Shown: in pieces, positions 6,302 through 11,019 of the stretch | How the letters are laid out: each line of letters begins with the position of its first letter | Position numbering within the stretch: the stretch's first letter is position 1 | Assembly (NCBI RefSeq): GCF_033720595.1 | Contig: NZ_JAWWCF010000098.1 | Span: 1 to 11,019 of the forward strand | DNA: 11,019 nucleotides | Reading direction: 5' to 3' | Source of the DNA: Lishizhenia sp033720595 | Lineage (GTDB): Bacteria > Bacteroidota > Bacteroidia > Flavobacteriales_D > Crocinitomicaceae | Notes under the pieces: model-generated | What the model saw: only the letters and a program-made list of their open reading frames with translations | Told to the model about the DNA's origin: nothing | Database searches by the model: none | Translations under genes and position numbers: made by a program

Positions 6302-7942
6302 TTATTTCTTAACGTTAATATGCAAGGTAGAATTGTATAATTTCTCATTATTTAATACCTCCATCGCTTTTTCCAAACTCTTATCGCTGATGAAACTATT
6401 TAAAACTCTACCTTCTTGGTAATAGTAACGCGCAACAATTTCGTTTTGCAACATTTCTTTAATTTGTGTTTTAAAACGGATAAGATCTTCTTTTTTTGAA
6501 GGTTTCAAAGCGGCTAACAACGCTTCAATCTCTTTTTCTGTACTTTCAAAATAACCTTCCATTTTAGCGACCTCTACTACCTCTTTCATTTTCTCCTCAG
6601 AAGCAGTATTGTACGAAAATTCCTTACTCAAAGCAAACGCTATAAATTCATCGTAGGCCTTATCACTCAAAACAAATTCCTCGGGTGCAGCTATGCTATC
6701 GTGTTTATGTTTGTAGTGTGTAGCGTAATCAAAAATGATGTTTTTCGCCAAAAGCATTGCTGCGAGTCTGCTCATATTTTCTCCTTCTACCGATATATCT
6801 GGCTCTATACCTCTACCGTCAATCACTTCTCTTCCATTTTTAGTGTAAAAGATTTGAAGTAAGGAGTCTGGAACTTCGTCTACTTGACCATCCACCTTAT
6901 TAGAATAATCTAATTTCTGAACACATCTTCCTGATGGCGTATAGTATTTTGCAATGGTCAACTTCATTTTAGAACCGTATTTTAAATCAACTGTTCTTTG
7001 CACCAGACCTTTTCCAAAAGAGGTTCTTCCCACAACAACAGCTCGGTCTAAATCTTGTAACGTTCCACTTACAATTTCTGATGCGGAAGCAGAACCTTCG
7101 TTGATCAATACTACAAGGGGAATTTCTAAATCTAAGGGGTCTTGCTGTGTAACGTAAACTCTATTTTCTTCTTTCACCCTAGACTTTGTAGATACCACAA
7201 CTTGCCCCTTGGGTACAAACATGTTTACAATTTTTACGGCTTCCATCAGCAAACCACCACCGTTGTTTCTTAAATCTAACACCAGCGATTCCATTCCCTC
7301 TTGTTTTAAGGATTGAAAAGCTTTGCTCACGTTGGCACTCGCCGTTTGAGTGAAGGAATTCAACGCAATATAACCTACTTTGTCGTCTATCATTCCTGAA
7401 TAAGGAACATCTGGTAATTTGATCTCATCGCGAATTATTTTCGCCTCTCCCTCTCCAACATCAGGTCGTTTGTATTGCACAATAACTTCAGATCCTTTCA
7501 GTCCTTTCAAAGCATTAGAAACTTCTTCTGAGCTTCTATTTTTCATGTCACGACCGTCTATGGAAAGAATAATATCTCCAGCCTCCAAACCAGCATTATA
7601 CGCAGGGTTGCCTTTGTAAGGTTCTGTTATAATCGTGTATTCTCCCACTTTCCTAATCGTAGCACCTATCCCACCGTATTGCCCCGTATTCATCATACGG
7701 AAATCTTCGATGTTGGCCTCATGGTAATACACCGTATATGGATCCAAAGCGCGCAGCATGGCATCAATGGAAGTTTTGGAAAGCTCTCCTGTATTGGGTT
7801 CATCTACATAGTACTTTTCTAAATTCATGTAAATGAGATCCATTAATTCCATGGATTTGATTACCTCAAAACTATTACTCTGTGCCTTTGATGTGCTATA
7901 AAAGCAAAGTAAACTGATAACAACGAAAAGATATTTTTTCAT
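6302..7942 (-). CDS. S41-family C-terminal processing protease (CtpA/Prc-like)
   Basis: The 546-residue protein has a signal peptide (residues 1-20), so it acts in the periplasm. An N-terminal helical region (about 22-85) is followed by a PDZ domain (about 90-160, GIGATIRK and AGLEAGDIILSIDG). The S41 core covers about 185-385. The Ser/Lys dyad is visible: Ser286 in NEGSASASEIVSG and Lys311 in GRTSFGKGLVQ, with the usual 25-residue spacing. VLDLRNNGGG (221-230) forms the conserved strand. A helical C-terminal tail of about 150 residues follows. These enzymes trim or degrade exported proteins from their C-terminus. The start lies 4 bases after the rnpA stop, indicating one transcript; rnpA beside an S41 protease is a recurrent arrangement in Flavobacteriia. 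Confidence 0.95.
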   Translation of the reverse strand: MKKYLFVVISLLCFYSTSKAQSNSFEVIKSMELMDLIYMNLEKYYVDEPNTGELSKTSIDAMLRALDPYTVYYHEANIEDFRMMNTGQYGGIGATIRKVGEYTIITEPYKGNPAYNAGLEAGDIILSIDGRDMKNRSSEEVSNALKGLKGSEVIVQYKRPDVGEGEAKIIRDEIKLPDVPYSGMIDDKVGYIALNSFTQTASANVSKAFQSLKQEGMESLVLDLRNNGGGLLMEAVKIVNMFVPKGQVVVSTKSRVKEENRVYVTQQDPLDLEIPLVVLINEGSASASEIVSGTLQDLDRAVVVGRTSFGKGLVQRTVDLKYGSKMKLTIAKYYTPSGRCVQKLDYSNKVDGQVDEVPDSLLQIFYTKNGREVIDGRGIEPDISVEGENMSRLAAMLLAKNIIFDYATHYKHKHDSIAAPEEFVLSDKAYDEFIAFALSKEFSYNTASEEKMKEVVEVAKMEGYFESTEKEIEALLAALKPSKKEDLIRFKTQIKEMLQNEIVARYYYQEGRVLNSFISDKSLEKAMEVLNNEKLYNSTLHINVKK

Positions 7943-7946
7943 GTGC

Positions 7947-8336
7947 TTAATTTTCTATGTGTAGCGCTTGATTTAACTTCACCAAGGCCTTTTTCAATTT
8001 CGTTTCTATTAAATCGTAATCTGGCAGCTCTCTCCCTGTATACATAATAAATAAAGCGAGTTGCTGATTCTTCTCCTTCAATCCTTCTTCTAACTCCTGT
8101 CTGTTTTTCCTAAAAACTTCGCGCATCAAACGCTTAATTCTATTTCTATCAACAGCGCGTTTAAAGTTTCGTTTAGGAGCAGTTATAACGATTTGAAAAG
8201 GAATTTCTTTTGGAAGACTTGTGATTTGATAACGTATCATAAAAGGATATGATTTGATCCCCTCCCCTTCACTAAACAAGGCGTCGATAATTTTTCGACT
8301 GCACAGTTTATACTCCTTTCCAAATCCTTGATTCAT
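7947..8336 (-). CDS. rnpA: Ribonuclease P protein component
   Basis: The 129-residue basic protein has the RNR signature KRNFKRAVDRNRIKRLMRE (residues 55-73), which contacts the RNase P RNA and pre-tRNA leader. The N-terminal KLCSRKIIDALFSEGEG matches the family's start. It is the protein subunit of RNase P, which removes 5' leaders from tRNA precursors. It is first in the minus-strand operon with the S41 protease 4 bases downstream. rpmH is not adjacent, as is common in Bacteroidota. The ATG at 8336-8334 is nearly at the predicted transcription start, so the message has little or no leader. Confidence 0.96.
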   Translation of the reverse strand: MNQGFGKEYKLCSRKIIDALFSEGEGIKSYPFMIRYQITSLPKEIPFQIVITAPKRNFKRAVDRNRIKRLMREVFRKNRQELEEGLKEKNQQLALFIMYTGRELPDYDLIETKLKKALVKLNQALHIEN

Positions 8337-8340
8337 ATTA

Positions 8341-8371
8341 CAAAGATAACAGAAGTACTCGCTTACAAAAA
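8341..8371 (-). promoter_or_regulatory. Bacteroidota-type promoter of the rnpA operon
   Basis: On the minus strand TTTTTG (8371-8366) and TATCTTTG (8348-8341) are separated by 17 bases. Both elements match the TTTG/TAnnTTTG consensus exactly. Transcription starts some 4-7 bases after the -7 box, i.e. about 8334-8337. This coincides with the rnpA ATG (8336). Confidence 0.8.
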
Positions 8372-8397
8372 CAGCTTTATTAATCGCAGAATATTTT

Positions 8398-8414
8398 TTG
8401 GCACAGCTTTTGAA
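8398..8414 (+). promoter_or_regulatory. Sigma-54-type (-24/-12) promoter-like site
   Basis: TTGGCACAGCTTTTGAA aligns with the sigma-54 consensus TTGGCACG-N4-TTGCA. The -24 element TTGGCAC is exact, the spacing is correct, and the -12 element is TTGA instead of TTGC. No TAnnTTTG box lies between it and the following ORF. Transcription would start near 8425. It lies back-to-back with the rnpA promoter, 27 bases from that promoter's -33 element. The C-to-A change in the -12 element is the main weakness. Confidence 0.5.
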
Positions 8415-8441
8415 AAGTGATTATTAAGCAACAAAAAACAC

Positions 8442-8537
8442 ATGAAAACACAAAAGAAATCTAAAGCCATTGAATTAATGTTGAGCACCAACTTGAGTGC
8501 CTACATTCAATTCTTAAATCAAGAACTTGTTAAGTAG
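8442..8537 (+). CDS. Possible 31-aa small protein, unknown (or an sRNA)
   Basis: ATG at 8442 to TAG at 8537 encodes 31 residues: a basic N-terminus (MKTQKKSKAIELML) followed by an amphipathic part (LSAYIQFLNQELVK). It has no signal peptide or transmembrane segment. Support comes from context: a sigma-54-like promoter 27 bases upstream and a strong terminator 30 bases downstream make a self-contained unit of about 180 bases, with no other gene on that strand nearby. There is no Shine-Dalgarno site, which is normal in this phylum. I do not recognise the peptide. The transcript might instead act as a small RNA, with the ORF incidental. Confidence 0.45.
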   Translation: MKTQKKSKAIELMLSTNLSAYIQFLNQELVK

Positions 8538-8566
8538 TTAAAGTAATAGTTTATAGTTAGTACAGC

Positions 8567-8600
8567 AAAAAGGAGGTCCCGTAAAATGAACCTCCTTTTT
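8567..8600. terminator. Bidirectional intrinsic terminator
   Basis: AAAAAGGAGGT (8567-8577) pairs with ACCTCCTTTTT (8590-8600) around a 12-base loop, and the T-run continues to 8602 on the + strand. On the minus strand the A-run at 8567-8571 gives the U-tract. It ends the small + unit and, 31 bases after its stop, the minus-strand trxA. Confidence 0.9.
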
Positions 8601-8630
8601 TTATGTTTAAATCTTATGGTTTTGAAATAA

Positions 8631-8930
8631 TTATTTCAAAGAGTTTTTGATTATTGAGCTTAGGTCTGCCCTCGTCATTACTCCGCTTCCTCGCCAGGCA
8701 ATTTCACCTTCTTTGAAAACGATGAAACTAGGAACACCTCTAATCTTATACTTTGCCGCTAAAGCTTGATTTTTATCTACGTCAATCTTTAGTACGCGTA
8801 AATCCTTGCCAAACTCATTTTTTACATCGTCTACTACAGGGTGCATAGTTTGGCAAGGGCCACACCATGTAGCATGAAAATCTACCAATACTGGTACCTC
8901 TCCCTTTACTATTTCCTTAAAACTTTCCAT
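8631..8930 (-). CDS. trxA: Thioredoxin
   Basis: The 99-residue protein is a single thioredoxin fold without signal peptide, hence cytoplasmic. The active site WCGPC is present (Cys23, Cys26), with VLVDFHATWCGPCQ around it, and the cis-proline is in RGVPSFIVF (Pro67). Length is about ten residues short of E. coli thioredoxin, within the normal range for the family. It reduces protein disulfides using thioredoxin reductase. The start is 2 bases after the DUF983 stop, so the two are cotranscribed and probably translationally coupled. Confidence 0.93.
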   Translation of the reverse strand: MESFKEIVKGEVPVLVDFHATWCGPCQTMHPVVDDVKNEFGKDLRVLKIDVDKNQALAAKYKIRGVPSFIVFKEGEIAWRGSGVMTRADLSSIIKNSLK

Positions 8931-8932
8931 TT

Positions 8933-9319
8933 TTATTTTTTTGCTTTTGATGGATCATATGAACTAAATAGGTTAATCCAAATGAGTCGACCAGCTCTAA
9001 AAGTAACCGGCGCTAAACCTAAAAGTGTTGCTACCACAATAATGATATATGCCCAATAAGGTGTATCTGGAAAGAGCAAATACGTACTTACAAAAGCTGC
9101 AACAGAAAATGCTACACTTACGGCGTAAGCAACGTACATAGCTCCGTAAAAGAAACCTGTTTCCATTTCGTATTTATGTCCACAATGCGAACACTTTTCC
9201 TCCATTTTATCAAATTTCTTGAAACTATATACCCTTTTGTAGGTAAATACTTTCCCTTCATGACAAACAGGACATTTTCCATTAAAGATGCTGTACAATT
9301 TTGTGCCTTTTAACCCCAT
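8933..9319 (-). CDS. DUF983 family membrane protein with two CxxC motifs
   Basis: The 128-residue protein starts with a zinc-ribbon-like segment: CPVC (Cys16/Cys19) and CSHC (Cys43/Cys46), followed by GHKYEMETGFFYGAMY. The latter is characteristic of DUF983. Two transmembrane helices follow at about 57-82 and 89-108, and a basic C-terminus. The cysteines probably bind a metal on the cytoplasmic side, but the molecular function is not established. The gene precedes trxA by 2 bases; a link of thioredoxin to the cysteine pairs is tempting but only inference. Confidence 0.88.
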   Translation of the reverse strand: MGLKGTKLYSIFNGKCPVCHEGKVFTYKRVYSFKKFDKMEEKCSHCGHKYEMETGFFYGAMYVAYAVSVAFSVAAFVSTYLLFPDTPYWAYIIIVVATLLGLAPVTFRAGRLIWINLFSSYDPSKAKK

Positions 9320-9353
9320 GGTCTTCTATTTTTTGATCCCTTTGTTCACTTAA

Positions 9354-9387
9354 CAAATATAAGGTTAAACACCCTTTTTATCTGCAA
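9354..9387 (-). promoter_or_regulatory. Probable promoter of the DUF983-trxA operon
   Basis: On the minus strand TATATTTG (9361-9354) matches TAnnTTTG. TTG (9387-9385) lies 23 bases upstream, at the long end of the accepted spacing. A transcription start near 9348 gives a leader of about 30 bases before the ATG at 9319. Confidence 0.55.
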
Positions 9388-9625
9388 CATTTGTTACGCA
9401 AAGCTATAATTTATTCAAGGTCTAAATAACGCTTTATCTCCGATATAGTACTAATGCATTAAAGACAATAAATAGCACATATTTCCCATCTAGCCATTCT
9501 AACAGATATTTTAAAGCTACTCTTGAATGATTTTGTTCTTGTGAAGGCTATATCAAATCGATACTTGGTTTTTTGGTAATTTCCTGACAACATAGCGCTA
9601 TTCAAGCTCCTCCCAACCCTGCTTC

Positions 9626-9656
9626 TTTGTTTACGTTAAAAAATTAGCGACCTTTG
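9626..9656 (+). promoter_or_regulatory. Promoter of rlmN
   Basis: TTTG (9626-9629) and GACCTTTG (9649-9656) are 19 bases apart; the -7 box matches TAnnTTTG except for its first base. The following GCACC is common after such boxes in this phylum. Transcription near 9660 leaves about 12 bases of leader before the ATG at 9672. Confidence 0.6.
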
Positions 9657-9671
9657 CACCGGAATTTTACT

Positions 9672-10742
9672 ATGGTACAGAAAACAAACATCAGAAATTT
9701 AACGCTTGCTGAATTAAAAAATCAATTCACAGGTATGGGCGAAAAAGCATTTCGAGCGAAACAAGTATACGAATGGCTTTGGAAAAAAAATGCCCATAGT
9801 TTTGAAGAAATGAGCAATTTAAGTGTGAAGTTACGCGATCAATTGAATGAATTATTTTTCATTGATGCCATAGCGTTAGATGACCAACAAATTTCTAGCG
9901 ATAAAACGATTAAATGTGCTTTTCACGCTGGAGAAAAACAAGTTATTGAAGGTGTATTGATTCCAACAGCTTCTCGAACAACCGCTTGTATTTCTTCTCA
10001 AGTTGGTTGTAGCTTGGCTTGTAAATTCTGTGCTACTGGTCGACTTAAACTCATGAAGAACTTATCGGCTGGTGAAATTGTAGACCAAGTTGTTTACCTT
10101 AAGAACCAGGCAGAGCAACGTTACAACAAAAGTTTAACCAACATTGTATACATGGGAATGGGTGAACCTTTGTTGAACTATAAAAATATGCTCCGTAGTA
10201 CAGAGATAATTACTTCTGAAGAAGGTTTAGGTATGTCGCCCAAACGTATAACTGTATCTACTGCCGGAATTGCCAAGATGATTAAAAAACTAGGTGACGA
10301 TGAGGTAAAATTTAACCTTGCCCTTTCTCTGCACGCTGCTAACGATAAGAAGCGTAGTAGAATCATGGAAATCAACGACACCAACAATTTAGAAGTATTG
10401 GCAGATTCTCTGAAATACTTTTACAGTAAAACAGGAACACGTATCACTTTCGAATACATCATCTTTAAGGACTTCAACGATGCATTGGAAGATGCTCAAG
10501 AATTAGCTGAATTCTGTAAAAATGTACCGTGTAAAATCAACATCATCGAATACAATCCTATAGACGATGGTGAGTTCCAACAAGCTTCTAGAGCAAAAGT
10601 AGATGCCTTTGCTGCTTTCTTAGAAGAGCGTAACCTTATCGTGAACATCAGACGTTCAAGAGGAAAAGACATAGACGCGGCTTGCGGTCAACTTGCCAAT
10701 AAAAACAAAGCGATAGAGTTAAAAGAAAGAGTACTAAAATAG
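9672..10742 (+). CDS. rlmN: Dual-specificity 23S rRNA / tRNA adenine-C2 methyltransferase RlmN
   Basis: This radical-SAM enzyme methylates A2503 of 23S rRNA and, in many bacteria, A37 of some tRNAs. Counting from the ATG at 9672 (356 residues), the [4Fe-4S] cysteines are Cys113, Cys117 and Cys120 in GCSLACKFCATG. Cys106 (CISSQVGC) matches E. coli Cys118, and Cys338 in DAACGQL is the methyl-carrying cysteine. MGMGEPLLN and STAGIAKMI are the expected SAM/substrate motifs. The N-terminal helical domain (LAELKNQF, FRAKQVYEWLWKK) is complete. The frame is open back to a TTG at 9654, but this lies inside the promoter, so the ATG is chosen. It diverges from the DUF983 operon; no clear terminator follows. 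Confidence 0.95.
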   Translation: MVQKTNIRNLTLAELKNQFTGMGEKAFRAKQVYEWLWKKNAHSFEEMSNLSVKLRDQLNELFFIDAIALDDQQISSDKTIKCAFHAGEKQVIEGVLIPTASRTTACISSQVGCSLACKFCATGRLKLMKNLSAGEIVDQVVYLKNQAEQRYNKSLTNIVYMGMGEPLLNYKNMLRSTEIITSEEGLGMSPKRITVSTAGIAKMIKKLGDDEVKFNLALSLHAANDKKRSRIMEINDTNNLEVLADSLKYFYSKTGTRITFEYIIFKDFNDALEDAQELAEFCKNVPCKINIIEYNPIDDGEFQQASRAKVDAFAAFLEERNLIVNIRRSRGKDIDAACGQLANKNKAIELKERVLK

Positions 10743-10803
10743 ACCCTTCTCCAATTGCTAAGGTCTGTTGGAGCATTAAACGCACCTCATATTTTCCTTT
10801 TTG

Positions 10804-10875
10804 CATTTACTTGAAGGGGGTGACTATTCCCATCATTTAATAATCGTCGCGTTGCCTGATTTCAAGTAAATGATG
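10804..10875. repeat. Overlapping inverted repeats (two alternative hairpins)
   Basis: CATTTACTTGAA (10804-10815) is a perfect inverted repeat of TTCAAGTAAATG (10861-10872), with 45 bases between. Inside, CATCATTTA (10831-10839) is an inverted repeat of TAAATGATG (10867-10875), which shares bases 10867-10872 with the first arm. The two pairings exclude each other. The loop also contains GGGGGTGACTATTCCC. A further 7-bp pair, AGGTAAT (10900-10906) with ATTACCT (10926-10932), follows. Confidence 0.6.
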
Positions 10876-10943
10876 AAAATCCGCCATTCTACCGAGTAAA
10901 GGTAATTCTTCATTATTTCACCAATATTACCTACTCCAACCCC

Positions 10944-11018
10944 CTATTCAATTGGCAATCTCATTCCATATAAAAGACATTCGGCAGCATTGCGGAGCGT
11001 GAATAAAACATCACCTTT
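10944..11018 (-). CDS. Possible C-terminal end of a minus-strand gene (partial)
   Basis: The minus strand is open from the window edge (11018) to TAG at 10946-10944. It gives 24 residues, with composition plausible for a protein (ending NAAECLLYGMRLPIE). The + strand over the same bases is also open in one frame, so 75 bases are too few to decide. No family is recognised. Confidence 0.2.
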   Translation of the reverse strand, partial: KGDVLFTLRNAAECLLYGMRLPIE

Positions 11019-11019
11019 A

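Larger units (their letters stand above)
9320..9671. other. Divergent intergenic region between DUF983-trxA and rlmN
   Basis: These 352 AT-rich bases contain no convincing gene on either strand. They hold a minus promoter near 9354-9387, a second TAnnTTTG match on the minus strand (9406-9399, TAGCTTTG) without a -33 partner, a 10-bp palindrome at 9592-9601, and the rlmN promoter at 9626-9656. I see nothing else recognisable between about 9410 and 9590. Confidence 0.6.
10743..11019. other. 277 bases after rlmN without a complete gene
   Basis: No complete coding region is seen. The stretch holds the inverted repeats at 10804-10875, a smaller inverted repeat CTCCAA/TTGGAG (10749-10754 with 10768-10773) right after the rlmN stop, and a short open frame on the minus strand that reaches the window edge. 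Hairpin density is higher than in the other intergenic regions, suggesting a mobile-element edge or a repeat family rather than ordinary spacer. Confidence 0.5.

Noticed and set aside
6151..6348. 65-codon minus ORF spanning the protease/ligase junction
   Set aside because: It is out of frame with two well-supported genes and has no motif; overlap with both coding regions makes it a shadow.
10178..10387. 69-codon minus ORF inside rlmN
   Set aside because: It is antisense to conserved RlmN motifs; no independent support.
10816..10831. GGGGGTGACTATTCCC as an internal repeat of an IS21-type element
   Set aside because: The motif only resembles such repeats from memory, occurs once, and no istA/istB sequence is visible in the window.

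Overview
The window reads as chromosomal DNA from a member of the Bacteroidota, most likely order Flavobacteriales. The base composition is AT-rich, and Shine-Dalgarno sites are largely absent. Several starts are preceded by the Bacteroidota promoter pattern TTG/TTTG-N17-23-TAnnTTTG. The gene set also fits: rnpA followed by an S41 C-terminal processing protease, a DUF983 protein beside thioredoxin, a SPOR-domain amidase, and an exosortase-free O-antigen-ligase-like protein with the long Bacteroidota-type periplasmic loop. Most genes are ordinary core genes; I see no convincing phage, plasmid, CRISPR or complete insertion sequence.

Layout. At 1-432 (+) lie the tail of a HAD-family hydrolase and a small tail-anchored membrane protein. 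These converge on a strong bidirectional terminator (461-489). From 2841 down to 489 (-) runs a three-gene unit: a secreted helical protein carrying a DUF2723-like GDNDTYPLW motif, an ECF sigma factor overlapping its 3' end with a TTG start, and a single-pass membrane protein that is probably the anti-sigma factor. A tRNA-Asn (-) with its own promoter and terminator sits at 2994-3151.

From 8336 down to 3217 (-) is a row of five same-strand genes: rnpA, S41 protease, O-antigen-ligase/polymerase-like membrane protein, N-acetylmuramoyl-L-alanine amidase, and a single-stranded-DNA-binding protein. The first three are tightly packed (gaps of 4 and 18 bases) and are probably one transcript. The rnpA promoter is so close to the start codon that the mRNA should be leaderless or nearly so. 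Themes are cell envelope (protease, ligase, amidase) plus nucleic-acid housekeeping.

Between rnpA and trxA, on the + strand, a compact isolated unit stands out. A near-consensus sigma-54-type -24/-12 site (8398-8414) is followed 27 bases later by a 31-codon ORF (8442-8537) and a strong terminator (8567-8600). This is the best candidate for something undescribed in the window: a sigma-54-dependent small protein or small RNA.

To the right, DUF983-trxA (-) and rlmN (+) diverge from a 352-base intergenic region with a promoter on each side. The last 277 bases (10743-11019) hold no complete gene but contain overlapping, mutually exclusive inverted repeats and perhaps the 3' end of a minus-strand reading frame that enters from beyond the window.
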